Source of the DNA: Verticiella alkaliphila
GTDB lineage: Bacteria > Pseudomonadota > Gammaproteobacteria > Burkholderiales > Burkholderiaceae_B
Direction of reading: 5' to 3'
DNA length: 64,000 nucleotides
Assembly: GCF_018904615.1 (NCBI RefSeq)
Contig: NZ_JADCNH010000001.1
Location: forward strand, 1-64,000
The translations under genes and the position numbers were made by a program. How positions within the stretch are numbered: the stretch's first letter is position 1; each line of letters starts with the position of its first letter. Of this stretch, positions 37,113 through 48,343 are shown in pieces. The notes under the pieces were generated by a model, which had not been told where the DNA came from, searched no databases, and was given only the letters and a program-made list of their open reading frames with translations.

Positions 37113-37919
37113 ATGACCACACCGATTCGCGTCGCCATCGCCGGCGCTGGCGGCCGCATGGGCCGAGAACTCATCCAGGCTGTCGTCGACAGCCCGGATC
37201 TCACCCTCACCGTGGCGCTCGAACGCGCCGGCGGTGAGCTCTGCGGGCAGGACGCCACGGCTTTCCTGGGCCGCGAATCCGGGGTGCGCATCACGGACGA
37301 TCTCGGCGCACTGGCCGAGGCCGATTGCCTGATCGATTTCACCCGCCCGGAAGGCACGCTCGTGCATCTCGATGCGTGCGTCGCCCATGGCGTGAACCTC
37401 GTCATCGGCACCACCGGGTTCGATGACGCCGGCCGCGCGCGCATCCAGGCGGCGGCAGCCCAGGTCGGGATCGTCTTCGCCCCCAACATGAGCGTGGGTG
37501 TGAACGTCACGCTCAAGCTCCTCGAGCTGGCCGCACGCTCGTTGAAGGACTACGACGTCGAGATCTTCGAAGCCCACCACAAGCGCAAGGTGGACGCCCC
37601 GTCCGGCACCGCGCTGAAGATGGGTGAGGTGATCGCCGACGCCTGGGGCGAGTCGCTCGACGACGTCGCCGACTGGGCGCGTCACGGTCACACCGGCGAG
37701 CGCGAACCGGGCCGCATCGGCTTTTCCGTGCTGCGCGGCGGCGATATCGTGGGCGATCACACGGCATTCTTCTGCGGCACCGGCGAGCGCATCGAGATCA
37801 CGCATCGCTCCAGCAGCCGGGCCAACTATGCGAGCGGCAGCCTGCGTGCCGTGCGCTACCTGGCCAGCCAGCCGGCCGGCCTGTACGACATGCAACAGGT
37901 GCTTGGCCTGAACGGCTGA
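37113..37919 (+). CDS. dapB: 4-hydroxy-tetrahydrodipicolinate reductase
   Basis: DapB reduces HTPA to tetrahydrodipicolinate in the lysine and meso-DAP pathway. The 268-residue enzyme has the nucleotide motif [20 protein letters not shown], and the active-site segment [20 protein letters not shown]. It lies 19 bases after bamE and converges with murB. Confidence 0.98.
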   Translation: MTTPIRVAIAGAGGRMGRELIQAVVDSPDLTLTVALERAGGELCGQDATAFLGRESGVRITDDLGALAEADCLIDFTRPEGTLVHLDACVAHGVNLVIGTTGFDDAGRARIQAAAAQVGIVFAPNMSVGVNVTLKLLELAARSLKDYDVEIFEAHHKRKVDAPSGTALKMGEVIADAWGESLDDVADWARHGHTGEREPGRIGFSVLRGGDIVGDHTAFFCGTGERIEITHRSSSRANYASGSLRAVRYLASQPAGLYDMQQVLGLNG

Positions 37920-37939
37920 AACGTCGTATCTGCCTGCCG

Positions 37940-38953
37940 TCAGCTGGCGGCGGGCATCACCGGCTCGCGTTCGAGCCCCACGCCAAAGCGGGCACGCACG
38001 GCCGTCTGCACGGCCTCGGACAGGCGCAGTACGTCGTCCGCATTCGCCCCGCCGTGATTCACCAACACAAGCGCATGCCGTTCGTGCATGCCCACCGCTC
38101 CCAGTCGGCGCCCCTTCCACCCTGCCTGTTCGATGAGCCAGGCCGCTGCGAGCTTGACGCCGCCGTCGGCCTGCGGCCATGCGGGCAGGCTGGCATGTGA
38201 CGCAGCGATCGCGCGGTAGGTCGGCACGTCCACGACGGGGTTTTTGAAGAAGCTGCCGGCGTTGGGCAAGACCGCCGGATCCGGCAGCTTGGCGCGGCGG
38301 ATCGCGCAGACCGCGTCGAACACGGCCGCTGGCGTCGGGGGCGTATCGGCCCACGCGGGGTGCTGGCGCAGATCAGGATAATCAAGACGGGGCTGCCAGC
38401 GATGCGGCAGGCGTACGCGAACCGCCGTGATGAGCCAACGCCCGGGCTCGGCCCGCTTGAATGCGCTGTCACGGTAGGCAAAGGCACAGGCTTGCGGCGT
38501 CCACTCCTGCCAGACGTGCGCCTTGAGATCGTAGGTGGTGACCCCGACGATGCGCTCGCTGATCTCAAGACCGTAGGCGCCGATGTTCTGCACGGGCGCC
38601 GCGCCCACCGTACCGGGGATCAATGCAAGATTCTCGAGGCCCCCAAGCCCACGGGCCACGCCGTAGGCCACGAAGTCGTGCCAGGATTCGCCCGCACCTG
38701 CTTCGAGAATCACGCCTTTCGGCCCCGAGGCCACTTCACGGATGCCGCGTAGCTCCACCTTCACCACGGTGCCTGCCATCTGGGGCGGCAAGACGACGTT
38801 GCTGCCGCCGCCCAGGATGAACACCGGGCCCGGCAGGTCGGCCACGGCCGGGACATCGGTCAACGCCGTGAGGCGCACGAGGCGCGCCGCCTGCGCGCGC
38901 AGGGCCAGGGTGTTGGCCTGAGTGAGATCAGCGAGGGGATTCGGTTCGAGCAC
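37940..38953 (-). CDS. murB: UDP-N-acetylenolpyruvoylglucosamine reductase
   Basis: MurB makes UDP-MurNAc for peptidoglycan with FAD and NADPH. The 337-residue protein has the FAD-binding [29 protein letters not shown], the YRDSAFK segment and the catalytic-serine region [12 protein letters not shown]. It is of the E. coli type I length. It is divergent from yajQ, with only 45 bases between the starts. Confidence 0.96.
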   Translation of the reverse strand: MLEPNPLADLTQANTLALRAQAARLVRLTALTDVPAVADLPGPVFILGGGSNVVLPPQMAGTVVKVELRGIREVASGPKGVILEAGAGESWHDFVAYGVARGLGGLENLALIPGTVGAAPVQNIGAYGLEISERIVGVTTYDLKAHVWQEWTPQACAFAYRDSAFKRAEPGRWLITAVRVRLPHRWQPRLDYPDLRQHPAWADTPPTPAAVFDAVCAIRRAKLPDPAVLPNAGSFFKNPVVDVPTYRAIAASHASLPAWPQADGGVKLAAAWLIEQAGWKGRRLGAVGMHERHALVLVNHGGANADDVLRLSEAVQTAVRARFGVGLEREPVMPAAS

Positions 38954-38998
38954 GCGGCGATTATGTCATACTGGCGGGCTTGTTACAGGAGCCCACTC

Positions 38999-39484
38999 AT
39001 GCCCTCATTCGACACCGTCTGCAAGCCCGATCAGGTCGAACTGCGTAACGCCGTCGAGCAAGCCAACAAGGAAATCGGCACGCGATTCGACTTCAAGGGA
39101 TCGGACGCGCGCATCGAGCATACCGACAAGGTGCTCACGGCTCATGCCGACAGTGATTTCCAGCTTGAGCAGGTGCTCGACATCCTGCTCGGCAAGATGA
39201 CCCGCCGCAACGTGGACGTTCGCTTTCTGGATCATGGCAAGGTCGAGAAGATGGGCGGCGACAAGGTCAAGCAGGTGCTGACCGTGCGCAACGGCATTCC
39301 GCAAGAGAACGCCAAGAAGATCGTCGCCATCATCAAGAATGCCAAGATGAAGGTGCAGGCGAGCATTCAGGGCGATGCGGTGCGGGTGCAAGGTGCCAAG
39401 CGCGACGACCTGCAGGCCGCCATGGCGATGCTGCGCAAGGACGTGCAGGACATCCCGCTCACGTTCGACAACTTCCGCGACTGA
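38999..39484 (+). CDS. yajQ: YajQ-family nucleotide-binding protein
   Basis: The 161-residue protein starts [20 protein letters not shown] and contains [15 protein letters not shown] and [11 protein letters not shown], the family hallmarks. YajQ relatives bind c-di-GMP or nucleic acid; the E. coli protein binds nucleotides. The start follows ACAGGAG. An in-frame ATG at 38963 gives a 12-residue extension inside the shared promoter region and is not favoured. Confidence 0.95.
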   Translation: MPSFDTVCKPDQVELRNAVEQANKEIGTRFDFKGSDARIEHTDKVLTAHADSDFQLEQVLDILLGKMTRRNVDVRFLDHGKVEKMGGDKVKQVLTVRNGIPQENAKKIVAIIKNAKMKVQASIQGDAVRVQGAKRDDLQAAMAMLRKDVQDIPLTFDNFRD

Positions 39485-39558
39485 GCCTGCCAGCCGCCAC
39501 GCTGGGCGGCTGCACGCGGCGCACGCTGGACGAGCCGGCCATGCCGGCTCGTCGTGCG

Positions 39559-40362
39559 TCAGCCTTCGACGACGGCGTAGGCCGAGTGGTTGTGGATGGA
39601 CTCGAAGTTCTCGGCTTCGACCACATAGCTGCCCACGCCGGGGAACACGGCCACGCGCGCGGCCACGTCACGCACCAGATCCTCGACGAACTTCGGGTTG
39701 TCGTAGGCGTGCTCGGTCACGAACTTCTCGTCGGTCCGCTTGAGCAGGCCCCAGAGCTCGCACGAGCCTTCGCTCTCGATGGCCTTGATGAGGCCTTCCA
39801 GCGAGAAGCCCTCGGTGTCGTCCAGGACAGCATGCACGGTGACATGCGAGCGCTGGTTGTGCGCGCCGTATTCCGAGATCGTCTTGGAGCAGGGGCACAG
39901 GCTCGTCACCGGCACCACCACCTTCACTTCCATCTGCACGCCGTCAAGGCCCGCACGCGCCGTCCACTGCACTTCGTAGTCGAGCAGGCTCTGCACGCCG
40001 GAGATTGGCGCTGTCTTGTTCACGAAATACGGGAAGGCGGCAATCAACTCCCCGCGCTCGGCGTTGAGCAGACCGAGCATCTCGGCTGCGATGCCGGCGA
40101 AGCCCTTCGTATCGACCGGCGTGCGACGGTGCTTCTCCAGCAGCGCCACGAAGCGTGACATGTGCGTGCCCTTCTGGTCGGCGGGTAGTGCCACCGTCAG
40201 CGTCCACTGCGCCACGGTGGGCAGGGGCGAGCCGTCTTCGCAGGCAACGATGAAGGGGTGGCGCACACCCCGGATGCCGACACGCTGGATGGCGATCTGG
40301 CGGGAATCATAGGCGGACTGGACGTCCGGCATGACGAGCGCGGAATCGACGGGAGAATTCAT
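39559..40362 (-). CDS. folE2: GTP cyclohydrolase FolE2
   Basis: FolE2 (GCYH-IB) converts GTP to 7,8-dihydroneopterin triphosphate, the first step of folate synthesis, using a metal other than zinc. The 267-residue protein has the catalytic-cysteine segment [20 protein letters not shown] and the C-terminal [20 protein letters not shown]. FolE2 is often Zur-regulated; I see no Zur box. It is convergent with yajQ. Confidence 0.95.
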   Translation of the reverse strand: MNSPVDSALVMPDVQSAYDSRQIAIQRVGIRGVRHPFIVACEDGSPLPTVAQWTLTVALPADQKGTHMSRFVALLEKHRRTPVDTKGFAGIAAEMLGLLNAERGELIAAFPYFVNKTAPISGVQSLLDYEVQWTARAGLDGVQMEVKVVVPVTSLCPCSKTISEYGAHNQRSHVTVHAVLDDTEGFSLEGLIKAIESEGSCELWGLLKRTDEKFVTEHAYDNPKFVEDLVRDVAARVAVFPGVGSYVVEAENFESIHNHSAYAVVEG

Positions 40363-40484
40363 GGGCAGCTAAGGGCAAGAAAGAGGCAATTGCCGGACAT
40401 TATGACGCATCGCACCTGCCCGCCTGCGCAAGGCCCTGCCACCGGCACGGACAAACGCAGTACGGGTATCACGGAAAGCCACGC

Positions 40485-42388
40485 TCAGGCAGCAGCCTCG
40501 CGGGGTGCGGCAGATACCGCCGACGCAGGAAACCGGGCGCGCACCGCCGCTTCGATGCCAGCGGCATCCAGCCCCTGTGCCGCGAGCAGGGCCGATTGCT
40601 CGCCATGATCGATGAAGACGTCGGGCAGGCCCAGTTGCAGGACGGGCACGGTCACGCCGGCGTCGTTGAGCACCTCGGTGACGGCACTGCCAGCGCCGCC
40701 CATCACGCTGCCCTCTTCCACCGTGACGATGGCGGCGTGACGCGCGGCCTGCTCCAGGATCGCCTCGCGATCGATGGGCTTGACGAAGCGCATGTCGAGC
40801 ACGGTGGCGTCGATCGCTTCGGCCGCGCCCAGCGCCGCGGCGAGCCGGGTGCCGAAGGCCATCAGCACGACGCCCTCGCCGTCGTCGGCAGCGCGTTCGC
40901 GGCGAACCACCGCCTTGCCCAGCGGCACGGTCTCCAGAGTGACCGACGGCGTGGCACCGGTGCCGGCGCCCCGCGGGTAGCGCACGGACGCCGGACCCGG
41001 GTACTGGTAACAGGTGGAGAGGAGCAGGCGACACTCAGCCTCGTCCGAGGGCGTGGCCACGACCATGTTGGGAATGCAGCGCAGAAAGGCGATGTCGTAG
41101 TTGCCCGCGTGCGTGGCGCCATCCGCCCCGACCAGACCGGCGCGATCGAGCGCGAACGTCACGTCCAGGTTTTGCAGCGCGACATCATGGATCAATTGAT
41201 CGTAGGCCCGCTGCAGGAAGGTCGAATAGATGGCCACGACAGGCTTCTGGCCCTCGCAGGCGATACCGCCAGCGAAGGTGACGGCGTGCTGCTCCGCGAT
41301 GCCCACGTCGAAGTAGCGCGTGGGAAAGCGCTGCTCGAATTCCACCATGCCGCTGCCTTCTCGCATGGCGGGGGTAATGCCGACCAGACGCGGATCGGCC
41401 GCGCCCATGTCGCACAGCCATTGGCCAAAAACCTGCGTGAACGACTGCTTCGCGGGGGCGCCCGCCGGACGGATGCCGACGGCGGGATCGAACTTGCCCG
41501 GGCCGTGATAAAGCACGGGATCCGCCTCGGCGAGCTTGTAGCCCTGCCCCTTACGCGTAACCACGTGCAGGAACATCGGCCCGCTCTGGTTGCGCAGATT
41601 CTGCAGCGTGGGCACCAGGGCATCGAGGTCATGACATCGATGGGACCGAAATATTGGAAGCCCAGCTCTTCGAACATCGTGCCGGGCGCGACCATGCCCT
41701 TGGCATGGTTCTCGAAGCGGCGCGCGAACTCGAGGACGGGCGGAATGCGCGAGAGCACGGCCTTGCCGACGTTGCGCGCCGCCGCATAGAACCCGCCTGA
41801 CATGAGCCGGGTGAGATAGCGGTTGAGCGCACCCACCGGCGGCGAGATGGACATGTCGTTGTCGTTCAGGATGACGAGCAAGTCCACGTCCGGCGTGACG
41901 CCGGCGTTGTTCATGGCTTCGAAGGCCTGGCCGGCGGACATCGCCCCATCGCCGATCACGGCGATGTGCTTGCGGCGCACGCCGGTATTGCGCGAGGCCA
42001 CGGCCATGCCCAGGGCGGCCGAGATCGAGGTGGACGAGTGCGCGGTGCCGAAGGCGTCGTACTCGGATTCCACCCGGCGCGGAAAGCCGGAGATGCCGCC
42101 CGCCTGCCGCAGGGTCGACATGCGATCGCGTCGGCCCGTCAGGATCTTGTGCGGGTAGGTCTGGTGGCCCACGTCCCACACGATACGATCATGGGGCGTG
42201 TCGAACACATGATGCAACGCGATCGTGAGTTCGACCGTACCCAGATTGGAGGACAGGTGCCCGCCGGTGCGCGACACCGATTCCAGCACGTAGGCACGCA
42301 GTTCCGCCGACAGCGTGTCGAGTTGGCTGCGGGAGAGCCGCCGCACATCGGCTGGCGACTGGATTCGGTCCAGCAAGTCAGTAGTCAT
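40485..42388 (-). CDS. dxs: 1-deoxy-D-xylulose-5-phosphate synthase, frameshifted near 41635
   Basis: Dxs condenses pyruvate and glyceraldehyde-3-phosphate, the first step of the MEP isoprenoid pathway, with thiamine diphosphate. Restored length is 634 residues. Visible motifs are [41 protein letters not shown] and the transketolase C-domain. The frame breaks at GPID: the coding strand reads GATGTCATGACC where GATGGTCATGACC is expected for DGHDL, so one G is missing. The enzyme is essential in organisms that use only this pathway, so an error is likely. It is third in xseB-ispA-dxs. Confidence 0.95.
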
Positions 42389-42430
42389 CCGCAAATTATC
42401 CAATATCGCCGGCCTGGCCGGCTCCGCAGC

Positions 42431-43360
42431 TCAATGGCCGCGCAACACGATGTAATCGGCCAGTCCGGCCAGCGGTTCGGATTGCCGGCAGGCATCGCCC
42501 ATGGCACCAATCGCGCCGTGCGCCTCGCCTCGCAACACCTCGGCGAGCTCGCGAGCACGTTCCAGGCCCAGGAGCGACACGTAGGTCGGCTTGTTGTCCG
42601 CGCTGTCCTTGCCCGCCGTCTTGCCGAGCGCCGCGCTGTCCGCACTCACGTCGAGGATGTCGTCCACGACCTGAAAGGCCAGTCCCAGGGCCTGGGCGTA
42701 GGTATCGAGCGTGCGGCGCAGGGGCGAGCTCGCCCCTGCCACGACAGCGCCCAGCGCGATGCTGGCACGCAGCAACGCACCCGTCTTCATGCGATGCATG
42801 GTCTCGAGCTCGTCGAGCGTGAGCACGTGCCCCACGCTCGCGAGATCGATCGCTTGGCCGCCGACCATCCCCAGGCTGCCACTGGCATCGGCCAGCGTGC
42901 GTACCGCCTGGGCGACGAGCGCCGGTGCGATGGGCATCTGAGCGAGACACGTGAAGGCCAGCGGCTGCAGCGCGTCCCCCGCGAGCAGCGCGCACGCCTC
43001 GTCGAACTGGACGTGGGCAGTCGGCCGACCACGCCGCAGCACGTCGTCGTCCATGCAGGGCAGATCGTCGTGCACGAGCGAGTAGGCATGGATGAACTCG
43101 ACAGCGGCCGCTGCGGCATCCAGCGCCGCCGCGCTCGCCTGTGTGTTGGCGCCGCAGGCCGCGCCTGCGGCGTAGACGAGCGCGGCACGCACCCGCTTGC
43201 CACCGCCCAGCACCGCGTAACGCATGGCCTCGTGCAGACGCTGCGGCGCCGTATCCGCCGGCGGCAGATGGCGCTCGAGCGCCGCTTCCGTGCGCTGGCG
43301 GGTGGCTTCGAGCCAGGCGGCGAACGCCATGTCCTCGGCCGTATCGTCGCGCGCGCTCAT
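42431..43360 (-). CDS. ispA: Farnesyl diphosphate synthase (polyprenyl synthetase)
   Basis: IspA condenses DMAPP and IPP to geranyl and farnesyl diphosphate. The 309-residue enzyme has the first aspartate-rich motif, DDLPCMDDDVLRRGRPTAH, and the second, QVVDDILDVS, with GGGKRVRAALVYAAG near the N-terminus. Its start overlaps the xseB stop by 4 bases, and dxs follows 42 bases downstream, so isoprenoid genes are clustered. Confidence 0.97.
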   Translation of the reverse strand: MSARDDTAEDMAFAAWLEATRQRTEAALERHLPPADTAPQRLHEAMRYAVLGGGKRVRAALVYAAGAACGANTQASAAALDAAAAAVEFIHAYSLVHDDLPCMDDDVLRRGRPTAHVQFDEACALLAGDALQPLAFTCLAQMPIAPALVAQAVRTLADASGSLGMVGGQAIDLASVGHVLTLDELETMHRMKTGALLRASIALGAVVAGASSPLRRTLDTYAQALGLAFQVVDDILDVSADSAALGKTAGKDSADNKPTYVSLLGLERARELAEVLRGEAHGAIGAMGDACRQSEPLAGLADYIVLRGH

Positions 43361-43635
43361 GCATCCCCCCGGACGTCTTCATTCTGCAGCGGGCGCAGCA
43401 AATCTGCGTCCAGCACGCTCACCTGCTGCTCGGCCTGGGCCAGGTGACGCTGGCACGCCCGCACCAGAGCCACGCCCTGGCGATAGGCCAGCAGCGAGGC
43501 TTCCAGCGGCAGGTCGCCGCGCTCGAGATCCCCGACGATGCGTTCCAGGCCCGCCAGAGCGGCCTCGAAATCATCGGGAACGGGCGGTTCGGCGTCAGGG
43601 GCACCCGCAGGGCGGGAAGAAAGATGGTCGCTCAT
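43357..43635 (-). CDS. xseB: Exodeoxyribonuclease VII small subunit
   Basis: XseB is the small subunit of ExoVII, which degrades single-stranded DNA. The 92-residue protein has the family core DFEAALAGLERIVGDLERGD, LPLEASLLAYRQGVALVRAC. The start MSDHLSS at 43635 is taken; the frame continues upstream without similarity. It overlaps ispA by 4 bases, the common xseB-ispA-dxs order. Confidence 0.95.
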   Translation of the reverse strand: MSDHLSSRPAGAPDAEPPVPDDFEAALAGLERIVGDLERGDLPLEASLLAYRQGVALVRACQRHLAQAEQQVSVLDADLLRPLQNEDVRGDA

Positions 43636-43944
43636 GGAACTCCTGCAGCCCCTCGTGACCGGGCCGGCCGGCAAGGGCATCAAAGCCCGCGATTGTAAAG
43701 GAAGCAAGGGCCTCGAGTCAGGGGAACCCCGTGCCGGTTTGGCTGTCCTTCCCCATGGAGGTACAATGCAAGGTTTCCTTGATCCACCCCGATCAAATTT
43801 TCTTCGCGCCGCCCCAACCGTCATATCCGGGAAAGTCGGCCACACCACTTTGGCTCGTGTGCACCGTTCGTCATGGCATCGCTTTCTGCCCCTGGGCAGG
43901 GATCGTGCGAGGGCGCGGGGCATCGACCCTACGCGGAGGGAATC
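43636..43944. promoter_or_regulatory. 309-base divergent region with sigma-70 promoters
   Basis: No gene is supported here. For the Rieske gene, TTGGCT (43739-43744), a 17-base spacer and TACAAT (43762-43767) form a sigma-70 promoter with a long leader of about 170 nt. For xseB-ispA-dxs the minus strand has CTGACT (43721-43716), an 18-base spacer and TACAAT (43697-43692). The long Rieske leader has no obvious structure that I can name. Confidence 0.5.
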
Positions 43945-45099
43945 ATGACCGACATCGGTCGTTTGGCACATGTGGCAGCCAGCCGGGCGCAGTTGCCCGT
44001 AACCGCCTACTTCGACAACGCAAGATTCGAGCGGGAACTGCAAACCATCTTTCAGCAATCGGCGCTGTACGTGGGCAGCGAAAAGCTCGTGCCCCACGTC
44101 GGCGACTATCGCACGCTCCTGCAAGAGGACAACGGGCGCGCGCTCGTGCGCAATCCTGAGGGCGTCGAACTCATCTCCAACGTCTGCCGGCACCGGCAGG
44201 CCGTGATGCTGGGCGGCAGCGCCGGCAACGTGACCGGCCCCTCAGGCAGCCATGGCAACCTGCGCGCGCAAGGCGGCAACATCGTCTGCCCCCTGCACCG
44301 CTGGACGTACGACGCCCGTGGTCAGCTCCTGGGCGCGCCGCAGTTCGACAGCACACCCTGCCTGAACCTGCAGCGCTTTCCCATGCAGAACCACAAGGGA
44401 TTCCTCTTCGAGGGGCCGCGTGACATCGGCAAGGATCTCGGCCGCCTGCTCGGCCGGCCCGAATTCGACTTCTCGGATTACGTGCTGGACAAGGTCGAGG
44501 TGCATCACTGCAACTACAACTGGAAGACCTTCATCGAGGTCTATCTGGAGGACTACCACGTCGGGCCGTTCCACCCCGGCCTGGGCCGCTTCGTGACGTG
44601 CAACGATCTCGAGTGGGAGTTCACCCAGCAGTACAGCCTGCAGAAGGTGGGCGTGCACAATGCGCTCGCGCAGCCGGGCTCGGCAGCCTACCGCACCTGG
44701 CACGACCGCCTGCTCGACTACCGCGGCGGCAAGGCCCCGGATTTCGGTGCGATCTGGGTCACGTACTTCCCGACCTTGATGATCGAGCTCTATCCGCATG
44801 TGCTCGTGATGTCCACGCTCTACCCGAAGGGGCCGCAGGAGACGATGAACATCGTCGAGTTCTACTACCCCGAGGAAATCGCGGCTTTCGAGCGTGAATT
44901 CATCGAGGCGCAACAGGCGGCCTACATGGAAACGGCGATCGAAGACGACGAGATCGCCGAACGCATGGACGCCGGGCGCCGCATCCTCATGGAACGCGGC
45001 GTGAACGAGGCCGGCCCTTATCAGTCCCCCATGGAAGACGGCATGCAGCACTTCCATGAATGGTATCGCGACGCCATGGGCGAGACGGTACGCGACTGA
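43945..45099 (+). CDS. Rieske non-heme iron oxygenase, alpha-subunit type
   Basis: The 384-residue protein has a Rieske [2Fe-2S] site (CRH and CPLH) and a catalytic mononuclear iron site ([16 protein letters not shown]). It resembles ring-hydroxylating or choline-monooxygenase-type alpha subunits. About 31 residues separate the two cluster motifs, instead of the usual 15-17, because of a Gly/Ser-rich insertion. A GGAGGG site precedes the ATG at 43945. No reductase or ferredoxin partner is next to it, so the electron donor is encoded elsewhere and the substrate is unknown. Confidence 0.9.
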   Translation: MTDIGRLAHVAASRAQLPVTAYFDNARFERELQTIFQQSALYVGSEKLVPHVGDYRTLLQEDNGRALVRNPEGVELISNVCRHRQAVMLGGSAGNVTGPSGSHGNLRAQGGNIVCPLHRWTYDARGQLLGAPQFDSTPCLNLQRFPMQNHKGFLFEGPRDIGKDLGRLLGRPEFDFSDYVLDKVEVHHCNYNWKTFIEVYLEDYHVGPFHPGLGRFVTCNDLEWEFTQQYSLQKVGVHNALAQPGSAAYRTWHDRLLDYRGGKAPDFGAIWVTYFPTLMIELYPHVLVMSTLYPKGPQETMNIVEFYYPEEIAAFEREFIEAQQAAYMETAIEDDEIAERMDAGRRILMERGVNEAGPYQSPMEDGMQHFHEWYRDAMGETVRD

Positions 45100-45158
45100 C
45101 GCGCTGTCGGCCGGCTGCGACCGCGGCCGGCCTGCCTGATCTCCTGCCGGTCATACCC

Positions 45159-45182
45159 AGGTGCCCGCTCAAGCGGGCACCT
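45159..45182 (+). terminator. Stem-loop between the Rieske gene and miaB
   Basis: AGGTGCCCGC-tcaa-GCGGGCACCT is a perfect 10-bp stem without a U-tract. A TACAAT -10-like box follows at 45188-45193, 46 bases before the miaB start. Confidence 0.5.
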
Positions 45183-45239
45183 CGCGTTACAATGGCCGGT
45201 TATCCCGCCCACGGATTCAACAACCGCTCCGGCACACGC

Positions 45240-46688
45240 ATGGACCACACCACTACTGCCTCGGCCGAACCGGCCGCTGCGGCTGCCGCACCCACGCGCG
45301 CCCGCAAAGTCTTCATCCGCACCTTCGGCTGTCAGATGAACGAGTACGACTCGGCCAAGATGCTCGACGTGCTCAACGCCGATCAGGGCGTCGAACTCAC
45401 GCAGGACGTCGAAGAGGCCGACGTCGTTCTCTTCAACACCTGTTCGGTGCGCGAGAAGGCCCAGGAAAAGGTCTTCTCCGATCTGGGTCGCGTCAAGATC
45501 CTCAAGCAGAGCAAGCCTGACCTCGTCATCGGCGTGGGCGGCTGTGTCGCGAGCCAGGAAGGCGCGGCCATCGTCAATCGCGCGCCTTACGTGGATGTGG
45601 TCTTCGGTCCGCAAACCCTGCACCGCCTGCCCGAGCTCATCGCCCGCCGCAAGCGCGAGGGCCGCGCCCAGGTAGACATCAGCTTTCCCGAAGTGGAGAA
45701 GTTCGATCACCTGCCGCCCGCCCGGGTCGAAGGCCCGACCGCCTTCGTGTCCATCATGGAAGGCTGCAGCAAGTACTGCAGCTTCTGTGTGGTGCCCTAC
45801 ACGCGCGGCGCGGAAGTCTCGCGCGCTTTCGACGACGTGCTCACCGAGATCGCCGACCTGGCCGACCAGGGCGTGCGCGAAGTCACGCTGCTGGGGCAGA
45901 ACGTCAACGCCTATCGTGCGCCGCTGGGCGACGACGGCGAGGTGGCGGATTTTGCGATGCTGCTCGAGTACGTGCACGAGATCCCCGGTATCGAGCGCAT
46001 CCGCTATACCACCTCACACCCCAAGGAGATGACGCCCCGGCTTATCGCCGCACACGGCAATCTGCCCAAGCTCGTGCCCTTTCTGCACCTGCCCGTGCAG
46101 GCCGGCAGCGACACCGTGCTCTCCGCCATGAAACGCGGCTACACGGCGCTGGAATTCAAGTCGCTGGTGCGCAAGCTGCGCGCGGCGCGCCCCGGGCTCA
46201 CGCTCTCGTCGGATTTCATCGTCGGCTTCCCCGGCGAGACCGAAGCGGATTTCGAGAAGACCATGGCGCTCATCGAGGATGTCGGCTTCGACACCTCGTT
46301 CTCGTTCGTCTATTCCCGCCGTCCGGGCACGCCCGCGGCCGATCTGGAAGACGACACGCCGCAGACGGTCAAGCTCCAGCGCCTGCAGCGCTTGCAGGCG
46401 CGCATCAACGAGCAGGCCCAGGCCATCAGCGCCAGCATGGTCGGCACGGTACAGCGCGTGCTGGTCGAAGGCACCGCCCGCAAGGATGCGAGCGAACGCA
46501 TGGGCCGCACCGAGAACAACCGCATCGTGAATTTCCCGGGTTCGGAGCGCCTGATCGGCCAGATGATCGACGTGCGCATCGTGCACGCCTATCCGAACAG
46601 TCTGCGCGGCGAAGTGCTGACGAGCGACACCACTACCATCGAGAGCAGCACGCCGCGCGGCGTGCGCCAGGAGAGCCTCACCGCATGA
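45240..46688 (+). CDS. miaB: tRNA-2-methylthio-N6-dimethylallyladenosine synthase
   Basis: MiaB adds the methylthio group to i6A37 of tRNAs using two [4Fe-4S] clusters and SAM. The 482-residue enzyme has the N-terminal UPF0004 domain with cluster cysteines ([30 protein letters not shown]), the radical-SAM motif [17 protein letters not shown] and a C-terminal TRAM domain. It overlaps phoH by 4 bases. The Ala-rich start from ATG 45240 is somewhat long; later starts have no better ribosome site. Confidence 0.97.
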   Translation: MDHTTTASAEPAAAAAAPTRARKVFIRTFGCQMNEYDSAKMLDVLNADQGVELTQDVEEADVVLFNTCSVREKAQEKVFSDLGRVKILKQSKPDLVIGVGGCVASQEGAAIVNRAPYVDVVFGPQTLHRLPELIARRKREGRAQVDISFPEVEKFDHLPPARVEGPTAFVSIMEGCSKYCSFCVVPYTRGAEVSRAFDDVLTEIADLADQGVREVTLLGQNVNAYRAPLGDDGEVADFAMLLEYVHEIPGIERIRYTTSHPKEMTPRLIAAHGNLPKLVPFLHLPVQAGSDTVLSAMKRGYTALEFKSLVRKLRAARPGLTLSSDFIVGFPGETEADFEKTMALIEDVGFDTSFSFVYSRRPGTPAADLEDDTPQTVKLQRLQRLQARINEQAQAISASMVGTVQRVLVEGTARKDASERMGRTENNRIVNFPGSERLIGQMIDVRIVHAYPNSLRGEVLTSDTTTIESSTPRGVRQESLTA

Positions 46689-47737
46689 CCGCCACCCGAG
46701 CGCGCGCGTCGCGCCGTCCCCGCACCACCACCGTCCTGCTCGACGGCGACAATACCCAGCTGGCCAATCTGTGCGGCCCGCTGGACGAGAACCTGAGACA
46801 ACTGGCCGACGCCTACGACGTGCAGGTGGGGCGTCGTGGCAACCGGGTCACGATCACCGGCGAGCAGGCCGAAGAAGCCGCCGTCGTGCTGAACGTGCTC
46901 TACGTGCGTGCGCGCCATCGCGCGCTGTCCGTGGATGACGTGCAGCTGGGCATGGTGGAACTGCAGGCCATGCAGCGCGAGGCAGCCACCGCTGCCGAAA
47001 CCGCAGCGGATACGTCGAAGAAGGCTGTGGCCAGCGTGCCGACGCCCCCGCCCACCGAGATGCCGGACGACGAAGCCATCGTGCTGCGCACGCGCCGCTC
47101 GGATCTGCGTCCGCGCACGCCGCGCCAGCGCGATTACCTCAAGCGCATCCTCGCGCACGACATCACGTTCGGCACCGGGCCTGCGGGCACGGGCAAGACC
47201 TGGCTTGCCGTGGCATGTGCGATCGATGCGCTCGAGCGCGACACCGTGCAACGCCTCGTGCTCACGCGCCCGGCCGTGGAGGCCGGCGAGCGCCTGGGTT
47301 TCCTGCCGGGCGATCTCACGCAGAAGGTCGATCCTTATCTGCGCCCGCTCTACGACGCGCTCTACGATCTGCTCGGCTTCGAGCGCACGCAGAAGCTCTT
47401 CGAGAAGCAGACCATCGAGATCGCCCCGCTCGCCTACATGCGGGGTCGCACGCTCAACCATGCGTTCGTGATCCTGGACGAAGCCCAGAACACGACGCCC
47501 GAGCAGATGAAGATGTTCCTCACGCGGATCGGCTTCGGCAGCAAGGCGGTGATCACGGGCGACCCGTCCCAGGTGGACTTGCCGCGGGGTCACCGCAGCG
47601 GACTGGCCGATGCCCTGGAAGTGCTGGATGGCGTCAACGGGATCGCCTTTGCGGGCTTCACCAGCAAGGACGTGGTACGTCACCCGCTGGTCGCGCGCAT
47701 CGTGGATGCCTACGACAAGGCCGCCGACAATGCCTGA
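46685..47737 (+). CDS. phoH: PhoH-family ATPase
   Basis: The 350-residue protein has an N-terminal KH-like domain and a P-loop ATPase ([60 protein letters not shown]). This is the YbeZ/PhoL group, linked to rRNA maturation with YbeY, which overlaps it by 8 bases downstream. Translational coupling runs miaB-phoH-ybeY. Confidence 0.95.
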   Translation: MTATRARASRRPRTTTVLLDGDNTQLANLCGPLDENLRQLADAYDVQVGRRGNRVTITGEQAEEAAVVLNVLYVRARHRALSVDDVQLGMVELQAMQREAATAAETAADTSKKAVASVPTPPPTEMPDDEAIVLRTRRSDLRPRTPRQRDYLKRILAHDITFGTGPAGTGKTWLAVACAIDALERDTVQRLVLTRPAVEAGERLGFLPGDLTQKVDPYLRPLYDALYDLLGFERTQKLFEKQTIEIAPLAYMRGRTLNHAFVILDEAQNTTPEQMKMFLTRIGFGSKAVITGDPSQVDLPRGHRSGLADALEVLDGVNGIAFAGFTSKDVVRHPLVARIVDAYDKAADNA

Positions 47738-48206
47738 AACGAGCGCCCCCCGGCTGAGCCTGTCAGTGCAGTACGCCACCCCCGCGCCGGAACTGCCGCG
47801 TGACCAGTTGCGTCGCTGGGCCACGCGCGCGCTCACAGCGGCGGCACGCGAGCACGACGACATCGCAGGCGCGAGCCTCACGCTGCGCATCGTGGATGCC
47901 GACGAAGGTCGATCGCTCAACCAGGGCTACCGCGAACGCGATTACGCCACCAACGTCCTCACGTTCGAGTACGGCGAGGATCCGGACGGCCTCCATCACG
48001 GCGACATCGTGCTCTGCCTGCCCGTGCTGGTTCGCGAGGCACAGGAACAGGGCAAGACACTCCAGCAGCATGCCGCGCACCTCACGGTGCACGGCGTGCT
48101 CCATGCCCTGGGCTACGACCACATCGAGGCTGACGAAGCCGCCGCCATGGAGGCGCTCGAGGTGCGCGTGCTGACCGCGATGGGCCTGCCCGACCCTTAC
48201 GCGTGA
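47730..48206 (+). CDS. ybeY: Endoribonuclease YbeY
   Basis: YbeY is a metal-dependent RNase for 16S rRNA 3' maturation and ribosome quality control. The 158-residue protein has the zinc motif HGVLHALGYDH and the upstream ATNVLTFEY segment. The ATG at 47730 lies inside the phoH end, consistent with coupling. Length is typical. Confidence 0.97.
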   Translation: MPETSAPRLSLSVQYATPAPELPRDQLRRWATRALTAAAREHDDIAGASLTLRIVDADEGRSLNQGYRERDYATNVLTFEYGEDPDGLHHGDIVLCLPVLVREAQEQGKTLQQHAAHLTVHGVLHALGYDHIEADEAAAMEALEVRVLTAMGLPDPYA

Positions 48207-48236
48207 AGGGAAATCGAATCTAGAGTATGCGCAAAA

Positions 48237-48259
48237 GGTGTTCTGCAATGCAGAACGCC
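48237..48259. repeat. Stem-loop after ybeY
   Basis: GGTGTTCTGC-aat-GCAGAACGCC forms a 10-pair stem with one G-U pair in the 137-base gap after ybeY. On the minus strand it would be followed by TTTT, on the plus strand not, so its role is unclear. Confidence 0.4.
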
Positions 48260-48343
48260 CTGCGCCGGCCGTGGACGGGACCGCGCGCGAACCAGTAGAC
48301 TGAACCTGCAGTATGACAATAACGATCAGGTTCAGGAGACAGC

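Noticed and set aside
41192-42388. dxs as two separate genes
   Set aside because: The two frames join exactly at the point where one base is missing, and together give one full-length Dxs.
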